A DNA stretch of 14,454 nt from Bacteroidota bacterium (GTDB taxonomy: Bacteria; Bacteroidota; Ignavibacteria; Ignavibacteriales; Ignavibacteriaceae), in assembly GCA_022567875.1 (NCBI GenBank), contig JADFGB010000006.1:1-14454 (forward strand), given 5' to 3'. The notes under the pieces are model-generated. The model was not told where the DNA came from, searched no databases, and was given only the letters and a program-made list of their open reading frames with translations. Positions 6,646-14,381 of the stretch are shown piece by piece (the first letter of the stretch is position 1; each line of letters opens with the position of its first letter). Made by a program: the position numbers and the translations under genes.

Positions 6646-7188
6646 TTATGCAGCTACAACCTGAATATCAGAATTTATATCACGTTGAAGTAATGCTTCT
6701 ATCGCTTGTAAAGTGCCGGAAATAGAAGTTGGACAAGAGCCACAAGCTCCTTGGTATCTTATTTTTACGGTATTACCTTGAATCCCTAAAACTTCCAAAC
6801 CGCCTCCATCACCTGCAAGTGCAGGGCGTACATTTAAATCTAAAATATCATTAATTTTCTTCAACAACTCACTTGTATTTTCATCTATTGTTTTAGCATT
6901 TTTTTCTTCAGGTATTTTTGTTTTATCAAATGACTTTAAAAAATTCAAAAAAGGTCCTTGAATTTTACTCCAATCAGTATCTTTTGTTTTTTCTATAGAT
7001 ACAAATTTCTCCATATAAAAAACCGAAACAACCCCTTCAATTTCAAAAATCCCTGCAGCAAAAGGATCATCAACAGCATCCTCTTTTTTAGAATACTGCC
7101 TTGTCTCAATGTCTAACAATTTTTCATTTAATATAAATTTTAATGCGTGCGGATTTGGTGTTAAATCCACATCTTCAACCATTAACAT
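6646..7188 (-). CDS. nfu: Nfu/NifU-like iron-sulfur cluster scaffold protein
   Basis: Fe-S cluster carrier, 180 aa, with two domains: an Nfu N-terminal domain (about 1-88, starting MLMVEDVDLTPNPHALKFIL) and a C-terminal NifU domain (about 105-178). The latter carries the cluster-binding Cys149 and Cys152 in ACGSCP, preceded by the typical RPALAGDGGGLEV. The longest ORF starts at 7407, but that would add 73 residues unlike the family and overlap the divergent asparaginase gene. The ATG at 7188 has GGAG five bases upstream and starts exactly where the Nfu_N domain should, so I use it. It is monocistronic, with a TATAAT box upstream and a strong terminator downstream. It probably delivers clusters to target enzymes; the radical SAM enzyme nearby would need one, but nothing shows a specific link. 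Confidence 0.94.
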   Translation of the reverse strand: MLMVEDVDLTPNPHALKFILNEKLLDIETRQYSKKEDAVDDPFAAGIFEIEGVVSVFYMEKFVSIEKTKDTDWSKIQGPFLNFLKSFDKTKIPEEKNAKTIDENTSELLKKINDILDLNVRPALAGDGGGLEVLGIQGNTVKIRYQGACGSCPTSISGTLQAIEALLQRDINSDIQVVAA

Positions 7189-7218
7189 AATATCTCCATT
7201 TATTAAGCTTAAAAATAT

Positions 7219-7224
7219 ATTATA
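7219..7224 (-). promoter_or_regulatory. Probable -10 box of nfu
   Basis: A perfect TATAAT read leftward (7224-7219) lies 30 bp before the nfu ATG. The -35 region 17 bp further up is poor (TTCTGA). The position gives a leader of about 25 bases carrying GGAG. Confidence 0.4.
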
Positions 7225-7300
7225 AAAACCTTCTTTGCAAGTCAGAAAAAATATGTAAAGAATAAAGTTTCTGTTATATTTAAGAAAAAGAAAATTTTTT

Positions 7301-8278
7301 ATGAAGAAAAATGTTTTAGTGGTATTTACAGGCGGTACTTTTTCAATGATGATTGATAAATCAACCGGCGGCGCTATACCAAGATATTCGGGAATTGAAT
7401 TAATCAATAAAATTCCCGAAGCAAAAAGGTTAGCAAACTTAACTTGCTATGATTTTGGAAAATATCCCGGTCCGCATATGACACCAAAATTAATGTTAAA
7501 GCTTTCAAAGAAAATTAAAAAGCTAATTAAAGAAAAAAAATATACAGGTGTTGTTGTTACACACGGCACCGATACATTGGAAGAGACTGCTTACCTGCTA
7601 GACCTTACTATTGACACTGACATTCCCATTGTTGTAATCGGTTCTATGAAAAATAGTTCTGAACCCGATTGGGACGGTCCGAAAAATTTAACTGATGCAA
7701 TAAGAGTTTGTTTGAGTCCTAATTGTAAAAATCTTGGTACACTTGTTTGTTTAAACAGTCAGATTAACGCGGCAAGCGAAGTAACAAAAACATATACTGA
7801 TGAACTAGACACATTTTACAGTCTTGATTTTGGTGCTCTTGGTTTTGTAGAAAACGGGAAAGTAACCTTAAATCGTTTACCCAGAAAACTTGAGAAGATA
7901 AAGACGAACAAAATAAATGATAATGTCGATCTGTTAATTGTTTATGCCGGTATGGACGATAAATTTTTTAGATATTCAGCAAATAGCGGAGTTGACGGAA
8001 TAGTTGTTGAAGCTTTGGGTGTAGGCAATGTTCCCCCCGCTGTTTTTAAAGGTATTGAATTTGCAGTTAAAAAAAACATACCTGTTGTTCTCGTTTCTCG
8101 TTGCCCTGCGGGAGAGACTTTGGATATTTACAGCTATCCCGGTGCCGGGAAACATTTACATAACTTGGGCGTCATTTTTGCCGAATACTTAAATGGACAA
8201 AAGGCAAGAATAAAATTAATGCTGGCTTTGGGTAAAACAAATGACAAGAAAAAATTAAGAGAATTATTTGAAGAATAA
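7301..8278 (+). CDS. L-asparaginase, cytoplasmic
   Basis: Hydrolyses L-asparagine to L-aspartate and ammonia. It has 325 aa and starts MKKNVLVVFTGGTFSMMIDK with no signal peptide, so the enzyme is cytosolic. Both active-site signatures are present: TGGTFS (10-15; nucleophile Thr13) and VVTHGTDTLEETAYLL (85-100; Thr90, Asp91), followed by the family's GSMK...DWDGPKNL segment (114-130). In that segment Lys117 stands where many relatives have Arg. The C-terminal small domain carries GIVVEALGVGNVPP and the VSRCPAGET segment. Length fits the bacterial-type family. The gene is divergent from nfu and convergent with murI (33 bp apart). No good Shine-Dalgarno is seen before the ATG. A related activity such as glutaminase-asparaginase cannot be excluded from sequence alone. 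Confidence 0.93.
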   Translation: MKKNVLVVFTGGTFSMMIDKSTGGAIPRYSGIELINKIPEAKRLANLTCYDFGKYPGPHMTPKLMLKLSKKIKKLIKEKKYTGVVVTHGTDTLEETAYLLDLTIDTDIPIVVIGSMKNSSEPDWDGPKNLTDAIRVCLSPNCKNLGTLVCLNSQINAASEVTKTYTDELDTFYSLDFGALGFVENGKVTLNRLPRKLEKIKTNKINDNVDLLIVYAGMDDKFFRYSANSGVDGIVVEALGVGNVPPAVFKGIEFAVKKNIPVVLVSRCPAGETLDIYSYPGAGKHLHNLGVIFAEYLNGQKARIKLMLALGKTNDKKKLRELFEE

Positions 8279-8311
8279 TTTAGTTTAGAGATGTAATACT
8301 TTTCATTTAAG

Positions 8312-9136
8312 CTATCGCAAAATATCCTCAAGCTCTACTTTTCTAACTTCTTTTACAGGTGAACTTAAAAACAACTCTGCAATTTCTTTAAACTTTTTGG
8401 GAATATCTGTTACATAAAACTCTCTGTTCCCTAAACTATTTGAATTATTTAGCAATCCAATTCTTTCTATTTCAGTCCTTACTAACTCTGCAGCAGCAAT
8501 TCCCGAATCAATAAGTTTTACATTTTTACCAATAACTTCTTGAATTACTTCTGCTAATATTGGATAATGTGTGCATCCCAAGATTAAAGTGTCAATATTC
8601 TGTTCTCTTAATTCTGCTAAATATTCCTCTGCAATTTTATAAGTGGCTTTGTGTTTTGTCCATCCCTCTTCTGCAAGAGGAACAAACAATGGGCAGGCTT
8701 TTTCAAAAACATTAATGTTTTTATCTGCTTTTTTGAGTGCTTTGGAATAAGCTTTATTATCAGTTGTTGTCCTTGTTCCAATTATACCTATTTTTTTGTT
8801 TCTCGTTGTTTTTAATGCAAATTCTGTCCCTGGTTCAATCATACCGATTATTGGTATTTCATATTTATCTTTTAATACACTAATAGCAACTGAAGAAGCA
8901 GTATTACAAGCAACAACAATTGCCTTAACATTTTTTGTTGTTAAAAATTTTGCATCCTGCAGAGCATACTCAATTACTGTAGAATTTGATTTAGAACCGT
9001 AAGGAACCCGCGCAGTATCACCAAAATAAATAAGGTTTTCATTCGGCAGGGTTGCCGCCAATCTTTTAACAACTGTCAGTCCGCCGATCCCCGAATCAAA
9101 TATTCCTATCGGTCTTTCTCTATCAATAAAATTCAA
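8312..9136 (-). CDS. murI: Glutamate racemase
   Basis: Cofactor-independent racemase that makes D-glutamate for peptidoglycan, 274 aa, cytoplasmic. Motifs are IGIFDSGIGGLTV (10-22; Asp14, Ser15), FGDTARVPYGSKS (38-50), VVACNTAS with catalytic Cys77, and LGCTHYP with the second catalytic Cys188 and His190. The start is a TTG at 9136: its TTGA overlaps the TGA stop of glnD by four bases, and GAGGAG lies five bases upstream inside glnD. No ATG is near enough to keep the N-terminal strand, so TTG is well supported. It is the last gene of the queC-queF-glnD-murI unit, and tight coupling to glnD is evident. No hairpin terminator is visible between it and the convergent asparaginase gene. Confidence 0.95.
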   Translation of the reverse strand: MNFIDRERPIGIFDSGIGGLTVVKRLAATLPNENLIYFGDTARVPYGSKSNSTVIEYALQDAKFLTTKNVKAIVVACNTASSVAISVLKDKYEIPIIGMIEPGTEFALKTTRNKKIGIIGTRTTTDNKAYSKALKKADKNINVFEKACPLFVPLAEEGWTKHKATYKIAEEYLAELREQNIDTLILGCTHYPILAEVIQEVIGKNVKLIDSGIAAAELVRTEIERIGLLNNSNSLGNREFYVTDIPKKFKEIAELFLSSPVKEVRKVELEDILR

Positions 9137-11697
9137 TTTATCTCCTCTATAGAACTTATTAATTCTGATTTTACAAATTCGTAATCATTTAAAGAAACCT
9201 TTTTGCCTTCACGGTCAAGCACATAAAAGGAATCAACAATATCATCTCCTCTTGTTGAGATTTTTGCAAAATAAATCATCAAACCGAGTTCATTCATCTT
9301 ATTTGTTACCTGGAAAAGAAAGCCAAGCCTGTCCGGTGAAAAAATATCAAGTATTGTGTACTTGTCGTGTTTCTCAAAGTCAATTTGAATTTTACCGCTT
9401 CGCCTGAAAAACTTCTTTTCGATTCTCCACCATTTTGTCTTTAATTTTTCAATTTCCTGATCCAGTTTTAAAAATCCGCTTATAACATTATTTAAATTAT
9501 TTTCAATAGTTGAATATTTATCTTCGTTGATTTTTTCTTTTGTCCTAAAATCAGAAACGTTAAAAGTATCAATTACAATGCCGTCTTTTCTTGTAAATAT
9601 TTTTGCATCGTGAATGTTAAGATCATTAATAAGCATTACACCACAAAGTTTTGAAAGCAATGCCGGAAAATCTTTTGTTATAATCGTGATATTTGTAAAG
9701 TCGCTAATATTGTTGAATAATACGGATAAATTACTTCCCTTCTCTATCTCAACTATGTGCTTAGCTATTTCTTCTTCTGAAAAATGATGCGTGTAACCTA
9801 TGTCATTAATAGATTCAATATGATCCTGTACATTTGATTCAGTCAATTCAGGGGAGAACTTGCTTATATCTTTGGGGATAACATATGTTTTTGAAATCAG
9901 AAATTCTTCTCCTGAAATTTTTTGTTCAAGCATAGCTTTTACTTTGCTGAATAATTCGGTAAGTAAATCACTTTTCCAAGATGTCCACACAACTGAATTT
10001 ACAGCAGAAAGATCTGCATAAGTAACTAAATATAACATCTCAAGTTCTTCAAAGGTATTAAAATTACTACCGAATTTATCGAGTGTTTCAGCATCGTTTA
10101 AATTTCGTCTGAACGCAACTTGCTCCATCAACAGATGATTTTTTACCAAGAAAGCAACTTTGTCAATTTCGTCATCTTCATATCCTAATCTTTGCATAAT
10201 TGAAGCACCCATTTCGGCTCCGATAATTTCGTGCCCCGCAATGTTTATAGATTTAGCAATATCGTGGAACAACATTGCCAAGTAGAGAATATCTTTATCT
10301 TTAATACTATTATAAATGTTGCTTAGTGATGTATTTGAATCCTTTAACTTTTCTAAATTTTTGATTGTCATTATTGTGTGTTCATCGGTTGTGTAACAAT
10401 GATAAACCCCGTGCTGCATAAATCCCGTAACATCTTTAAACTCAGGCATAAAAGCACCTAAAACACCAAGCTCATTCATTGCAGATAAAGTATGCCCTAC
10501 ATTTTTGGGAAGCTTTAAAATTTCTCTGAAGAAAACAGAAGATTCGTTTTCTGTTTCTGTTTTATAAACTGTTTCTTCAACTATTTCAACTATTTCCGAT
10601 CTAAGACTTTCATCAAAATGCGCAGTGTGTAATCCCCTGTAATAAAAAGCCCTCATTACATCCGAAAGATCTAATTCCGAATCTGAATTATGTGAAATTG
10701 TTTTCCATTTTAATACAAACTGCTCGTCCAAAATAATATTTAATGCTTCAGGTAAAGGATTGGAAATCTCTTCGCCAAATTTTTTCCTCATTGATTTTGT
10801 AAATCGGTAAATAACATTTGTTGCTCTAAAATACTCCTGCATAAATTGGGAAAGAGCTTTCGGATTGTTATACAGGCGTTTAGCAATTTTTTTCTGATAC
10901 CTAAATTCAAATCTATCTGTTTTTTGATTCTCGATTAGATGTAAAATATTTCTGACGAACAAAACTAATTTATAGCTCTCAACCAGGCGTTTACATTCTT
11001 GAGGAGTAGTTAATTTATTCTTGTTTAATTGATCTATAAATATTTCTGCTTGAGTAAGTTCTTTTTGGTTGTGCAGCATAGATTTTGTAAAAAGTATATA
11101 CATCCACTCTACAGTTTGAAAATCTCTTAAACCGCCTGCAGACGTTTTAATGTTTGGCTCCAGTACTTTCGGTGAATCACCGTATTTTTTATATCGTTCT
11201 TCAATATCATTAAACAACTCGTTAAGTAATTTTATTTTAACTTTTATGGTTATGACTTTAAATAACTTTTCTTTCCAATCTTCATAAACTTGTTTTGAAC
11301 CCAAGAGATGTCTTGTCTCAAAAAATTGGGTGAAAACGTGAAGATCATCCCTTAAATATTTTTTAATATCAGAAAAAATTCTAACAGTATGTGAGACTTC
11401 TATTCCGTTATCCCAAAATTGTTGAACTAAATTTGTAATATCTTTTTCACTTTCACTTAAAGAGTCGGTTATGAAAATAATGTCTATATCTGAGTAAGGC
11501 GATAATTCCCGGCGGCTGAAACTTCCGGCTGACGTTAGGGAAAAATTATATCTTTTCTTTCCGGCAATAGTTCTGATAAAGTCTTCAACAAGCAGACTGT
11601 ACTCTAAAGAAAATTTTAAAGAATCTTTTTGATGTAAACCTTGTTTAAAAAGTTTACTCTTTGTATTTAAAAAAATTTGTTTTTTATTTTCGGTCAT
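9133..11697 (-). CDS. glnD: PII uridylyltransferase / uridylyl-removing enzyme
   Basis: Bifunctional nitrogen sensor that uridylylates and de-uridylylates PII signal proteins in response to glutamine, 854 aa (family about 850-900). Domains in order: nucleotidyltransferase with AGSFSRRELSPYSDIDII (57-74; Asp70 and Asp72 bind metal; the usual G-R of GSYGRGEL is S-R here); the GlnD-specific EPNIKTSAGGLRDFQTVEW (180-198); an HD domain with His440, HD 478-479 in MLFHDIAKS and His489 for UMP removal; and two C-terminal ACT domains (about 675-735 and 783-850), the glutamine sensors. All parts are present, so both activities are expected. It starts two bases after the queF stop and overlaps murI by four bases. 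No glnB/glnK or amtB is in the window, so its PII target is elsewhere. Confidence 0.95.
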   Translation of the reverse strand: MTENKKQIFLNTKSKLFKQGLHQKDSLKFSLEYSLLVEDFIRTIAGKKRYNFSLTSAGSFSRRELSPYSDIDIIFITDSLSESEKDITNLVQQFWDNGIEVSHTVRIFSDIKKYLRDDLHVFTQFFETRHLLGSKQVYEDWKEKLFKVITIKVKIKLLNELFNDIEERYKKYGDSPKVLEPNIKTSAGGLRDFQTVEWMYILFTKSMLHNQKELTQAEIFIDQLNKNKLTTPQECKRLVESYKLVLFVRNILHLIENQKTDRFEFRYQKKIAKRLYNNPKALSQFMQEYFRATNVIYRFTKSMRKKFGEEISNPLPEALNIILDEQFVLKWKTISHNSDSELDLSDVMRAFYYRGLHTAHFDESLRSEIVEIVEETVYKTETENESSVFFREILKLPKNVGHTLSAMNELGVLGAFMPEFKDVTGFMQHGVYHCYTTDEHTIMTIKNLEKLKDSNTSLSNIYNSIKDKDILYLAMLFHDIAKSINIAGHEIIGAEMGASIMQRLGYEDDEIDKVAFLVKNHLLMEQVAFRRNLNDAETLDKFGSNFNTFEELEMLYLVTYADLSAVNSVVWTSWKSDLLTELFSKVKAMLEQKISGEEFLISKTYVIPKDISKFSPELTESNVQDHIESINDIGYTHHFSEEEIAKHIVEIEKGSNLSVLFNNISDFTNITIITKDFPALLSKLCGVMLINDLNIHDAKIFTRKDGIVIDTFNVSDFRTKEKINEDKYSTIENNLNNVISGFLKLDQEIEKLKTKWWRIEKKFFRRSGKIQIDFEKHDKYTILDIFSPDRLGFLFQVTNKMNELGLMIYFAKISTRGDDIVDSFYVLDREGKKVSLNDYEFVKSELISSIEEIN

Positions 11698-11699
11698 AA

Positions 11700-12080
11700 T
11701 TATTTATTTTCTTTTCCCGAAGGGATGGATACCCAAAAGTATTCTGCTTCCACAGTAGATAATATACCGCCTCTTACATTAAAGTCAGCTGTTACAAACA
11801 TATATCTTGGCTTACAAATCTCTACAAGATCGTCAAGAATTTTGTTTGTAACGTTTTCAAAATAAATACCGTCATTGCGGTATGAGTTTAAATAAAATTT
11901 TAATGATTTTAATTCAATACACAATTTATCAGGAATATATTCAATTGTAATAGTTGCAAAATCAGGCTGCCCGGTTTTAGGACAAACAGATGTAAATTCG
12001 GGAGCTTCGTGAATTACAGTGTAATCTCTGTCGGGATAAGAATTATCAAACACTTCTAATAATTTTAATTTTTTGTTCAT
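11700..12080 (-). CDS. queF: NADPH-dependent 7-cyano-7-deazaguanine reductase (preQ0 reductase)
   Basis: Reduces preQ0 to preQ1 for queuosine tRNA modification, 126 aa. This is the short type I (YkvM-like) unimodular form related to GTP cyclohydrolase I. Visible features are the active-site Cys33 in [16 protein letters not shown] with Asp40, the QueF motif ELKSLK (56-61) that binds NADPH, and the substrate-binding segment GIYFENVTN (71-79). It is shorter than B. subtilis QueF (about 165 aa) but holds all key residues. It lies 21 bp downstream of queC and 2 bp upstream of glnD in the same direction. QueC makes its substrate, which fixes the assignment. Confidence 0.95.
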   Translation of the reverse strand: MNKKLKLLEVFDNSYPDRDYTVIHEAPEFTSVCPKTGQPDFATITIEYIPDKLCIELKSLKFYLNSYRNDGIYFENVTNKILDDLVEICKPRYMFVTADFNVRGGILSTVEAEYFWVSIPSGKENK

Positions 12081-12101
12081 TTTTTTTACCTATTAATACT
12101 T

Positions 12102-12791
12102 TTATGAATAATCCTGTCTTTCTTTATATTTTATAGGGTCTGTTTTGCCGGCTTGTTTAAACCCTCTTAACCTTAAAGCACAACTGTCGCAAACACCGCA
12201 TGCTTCGTCTTCGTTTTGGTAACACGACCAGGTTAGCTCAAATGGTGTTTTCAATTCAAATCCTTTTAATACAATTTCTTTCTTGGACATATTAATTATT
12301 GGAGTTAACAATTTTATTTTTGTCTCCGGTTTTGTCCCCATATTTACTGCTTTTTCAAACGCATCAAAAAATTCCGGTCTGCAGTCCGGGTAACCGGAAG
12401 AATCCTCATAAACTGCGCCCATAAAAACAACTTCCGCACCGATTACCTCAGCCCAACTTACACAGGCGGAAAGAATATTCCCATTACGAAAAGGAACATA
12501 CGAAGATGGAATTATATTACTGTTCAAGTTGACTTGTGTTACTTCAATTTTTTCATCTGTTAATGACGAGCCACCGATATTTTTAAAATGAGGTAAATCA
12601 ATAACCAGTCTTTCTTCAACATTATAAAAATCTGCAATATCATTAAATGCTTTCAGTTCTCTTTTCTCAGTTCTTTGCCCGTAGTTTATGTGAATCAAAG
12701 CAAGGTCGAAGTCTTTAGAGGCTATAGCAGCCGTAACACAGCTGTCCATTCCTCCGCTTAATGCTAAAACTGCTGTCCTTCTTTTTATCAT
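12102..12791 (-). CDS. queC: 7-cyano-7-deazaguanine synthase (preQ0 synthase)
   Basis: ATP-dependent enzyme that converts 7-carboxy-7-deazaguanine and ammonia to preQ0, 229 aa. It has the N-type PP-loop ALSGGMDSCVT (10-20) for ATP. The C-terminal zinc site is Cys190, Cys198, Cys201, Cys204 in the pattern CX7CX2CX2C, inside SCYQNEDEACGVCDSCALR. The conserved GAVYEDSSGYPDCRPEFFDA (125-144) is also present. It is the first gene of the leftward queC-queF-glnD-murI unit. QueD and QueE, needed earlier in the pathway, are not in the window. Confidence 0.96.
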   Translation of the reverse strand: MIKRRTAVLALSGGMDSCVTAAIASKDFDLALIHINYGQRTEKRELKAFNDIADFYNVEERLVIDLPHFKNIGGSSLTDEKIEVTQVNLNSNIIPSSYVPFRNGNILSACVSWAEVIGAEVVFMGAVYEDSSGYPDCRPEFFDAFEKAVNMGTKPETKIKLLTPIINMSKKEIVLKGFELKTPFELTWSCYQNEDEACGVCDSCALRLRGFKQAGKTDPIKYKERQDYS

Positions 12792-12857
12792 TATAAAATT
12801 TTTTCTGTAAAAATAAGGAAATGAACTGATACATAAAATTATTAAGAGAGATTTGTA

Positions 12858-12878
12858 AAGCGAAACGTTGTTTCGCTT
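12858..12878. repeat. Perfect 9-bp hairpin in the queC upstream region
   Basis: AAGCGAAAC (12858-12866) and GTTTCGCTT (12870-12878) are perfect complements around a 3-base loop. It has no T-run on either strand and no upstream gene to terminate. It sits about 67 bp before the queC start and could be an operator or an RNA structure in its leader. Confidence 0.55.
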
Positions 12879-13031
12879 AAAAATATTTATTCGGTATTAC
12901 AATTCAATGTCATCTCTGCTTTCACATTCTTTTACAAATTGATATTAGACATTAGCATCAAAAGGAACAAGGTTGCTGTAAATGGTTTTATCTTTTTGGG
13001 ATATGACAGATTCAACCACTTTAATTTATAT

Positions 13032-13059
13032 TTGACATTTATTAAAACGTTATTATTTT
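13032..13059 (+). promoter_or_regulatory. Probable promoter of the yciO-like gene
   Basis: TTGACA (13032-13037), a 16-bp spacer and TATTTT (13054-13059) form a promoter of the same design as the one at 4498-4525. The expected leader is about 48 bases and carries AGGAGA at 13103-13108. Confidence 0.6.
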
Positions 13060-13114
13060 AGAGAGTAACCCTAATAAATCTTAAATTAAATAGAACAATA
13101 AAAGGAGAGATTTT

Positions 13115-13726
13115 ATGGAATATTATGAACTTCATCCGGTAACACCACAACTACGCTATATAAATAAAGCTGTTGAAGTATTAAGAAAAGGAGGCTTAAT
13201 TATTTATCCCACAGATACTGTTTATGGTATTGGATGTGATATTTATAATAAGCAAGCCCTGGAAAAAGTTTTAGAGATTAAAAACAATTCATATTCAAAA
13301 CTTTTTAGCTTTGTCTGCCATAACTTAAAAGATATTGCTAAGTATGCTAAGGTATCTGATTATGCTTACAGAACAATGAAACATTTATTACCGGGGCCAT
13401 ATACTTTTATTTTGCCTGCTGCCAAACAAGCGCCAACACTTCTACGCAGTAAAAGAAAGACTGTGGGTATTAGAATTCCGAATCATCCGGTTGCTTTAAA
13501 AATAGTTGAAGAATTCGGAAGCCCGATAATTAGCACAAGCACAACTTCAAGAAGAGGTAATATATTAACCAATCCGTTAGAGATAAAAAATATTTTTAAT
13601 TCTCAGGTAGATTTAATGTTAGCCTCAGGTATTTTAAATGGAAGACCTTCAAGTGTTATAAACTTAAGCGAAGAGGAACCGGAAGTTATTAGGGAAGGTG
13701 CCGGAGATGTAAGTTTGTTTGTTTAA
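13115..13726 (+). CDS. Sua5/YciO/YrdC family protein, YciO-type
   Basis: A 203-aa protein with a YrdC-like nucleotide/dsRNA-binding fold, closest in layout to E. coli YciO (206 aa). Shared features are the ELHPVTPQLRYINKAVEVLR start (5-24), the family signature GGLIIYPTDTVYGIGCDI (26-43), MKHLLPGPYTFIL (88-100), RKTVGIRIPNHPVA (114-127), the STST stretch (140-143) and the VIREGAGDVSLF end. The KRP...KPL motif of true TsaC/Sua5 threonylcarbamoyl-AMP synthases is replaced by NSYSKLFSF (58-66), as in YciO, so I would not call it TsaC. YciO's cellular role is not well settled; weak threonylcarbamoyl-AMP chemistry is possible. The start is supported by AGGAGA with 6-bp spacing. It is a single-gene unit. 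Confidence 0.88.
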   Translation: MEYYELHPVTPQLRYINKAVEVLRKGGLIIYPTDTVYGIGCDIYNKQALEKVLEIKNNSYSKLFSFVCHNLKDIAKYAKVSDYAYRTMKHLLPGPYTFILPAAKQAPTLLRSKRKTVGIRIPNHPVALKIVEEFGSPIISTSTTSRRGNILTNPLEIKNIFNSQVDLMLASGILNGRPSSVINLSEEEPEVIREGAGDVSLFV

Positions 13727-13745
13727 TCTTGAAATCCAAAATTTT

Positions 13746-13787
13746 AAAGGACAGGTTGACAAAACCTGTTCTTTAATTTTATTTTTT
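13746..13787. terminator. Hairpin terminator between the convergent yciO-like and dnaG-CTD genes
   Basis: A 12-bp stem (13746-13757 with 13763-13774, one G-T pair) closes a 5-base loop GACAA. On the + strand it is followed by a T-rich tract to 13787, a good intrinsic terminator for the yciO-like gene. On the - strand a weaker TTTAAAATTTT tract follows, so it may also stop the opposing transcript. The tract overlaps the last codons of the opposing ORF. Confidence 0.85.
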
Positions 13788-14381
13788 TAAAAGCACTGAT
13801 CTTTCATTTGTAAGTTCACGTCCTAATTTGTTCAATTTATACTCTTCATCTTCGTTTTCGGCTAATTCAAGTTCTATCAAGTTTTGCTTAATTAATTTAT
13901 TTAAGATGTTTATTTTCATTTTATTTACTACCTCTACTGCATAATTGAAAAGTTTATATTCATTTTCTGATTCCGGCATCAATTCTTCCCACTTTGGGCT
14001 AATAGAATATTTATCAAACAGTAATTCTCTTAAATATAATTCAATACTTTCATCTTTAAATACATCCATTATCAATGAAGGATCAATTACTTCATCAGCA
14101 GAAAACTTATCTGAAATTTTGCTAACTATTACTTTATGCCTTTCGTTTAAAAAATCATCAACATTTAAATTTCCCAATATATATTTTGTTATTTCGATAT
14201 TACTTTCAAACAACAGTTTAATCAATTCTTTTTCGGTTTGAAGATCACTAGTAACATCATCTTTTAATTTTTTATTTATTTCACCCTCTCCATATTTTGT
14301 TTGAGAAGTTCGTCGTTGTTGAGTAGTTTCATATTTCGAGATATTTTTTAATGCTTTGTTAAGTTCAGACTCAATTAGCAT
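13779..14381 (-). CDS. DnaG primase C-terminal helicase-binding domain (truncated, split or stand-alone)
   Basis: This 200-codon ORF starts MLIESELNKALKNISKYE and matches the C-terminal domain of DnaG: the elongated helix before it, then TEKELIKLLFESN (49-61), a GNLNVDDFLNERHKVIVSKI segment (70-89), and a final helical hairpin (about 145-185) that binds the DnaB helicase. The zinc-finger and TOPRIM catalytic domains, about 430 residues, are absent. A TAA lies directly before the ATG in the same frame, and no Shine-Dalgarno is present. In a full-length DnaG the motif 'LIESELNK' would lie inside the protein, so this is probably the tail of dnaG cut off by a frameshift or assembly join, or less likely a stand-alone helicase-interaction protein. 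In the 73 bases left before the window edge no frame clearly continues the primase. The domain call is from pattern recognition. Confidence 0.72.
   Translation of the reverse strand: MLIESELNKALKNISKYETTQQRRTSQTKYGEGEINKKLKDDVTSDLQTEKELIKLLFESNIEITKYILGNLNVDDFLNERHKVIVSKISDKFSADEVIDPSLIMDVFKDESIELYLRELLFDKYSISPKWEELMPESENEYKLFNYAVEVVNKMKINILNKLIKQNLIELELAENEDEEYKLNKLGRELTNERSVLLKK

Larger units (their letters stand above)
12792..13114. other. Non-coding divergent region between queC and the yciO-like gene
   Basis: This 323-bp gap has no ORF longer than about 17 codons with a start. It holds a 9-bp hairpin at 12858-12878, a pair of 9-bp inverted repeats ATTTGTAAA/TTTACAAAT (12851-12859 and 12931-12939), and the promoter and ribosome binding site of the yciO-like gene at its right end. 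I found no tRNA, no preQ1 riboswitch consensus ahead of queC and no clear pseudogene. Its length is unusual for this compact window. Confidence 0.6.

Noticed and set aside
12858..12878. Hairpin as a transcription terminator
   Set aside because: No T-run follows on either strand, and both neighbouring genes point away from it.
12792..13114. preQ1 riboswitch or tRNA in the queC upstream region
   Set aside because: I found neither the CTAGCTACA-type preQ1 core nor a GGTTCGA-type T-loop with a matching acceptor stem.
13115..13726. Calling the YrdC-family gene tsaC/sua5 (threonylcarbamoyl-AMP synthase)
   Set aside because: The KRP...KPL motif of true TsaC is missing, and the whole-length layout matches YciO instead.
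13945..14241. 98-codon ORF opposite the DnaG C-terminal domain ORF
   Set aside because: Low-complexity Ser/Asn/Leu-rich translation typical of an antisense shadow; the opposite strand has the domain match.
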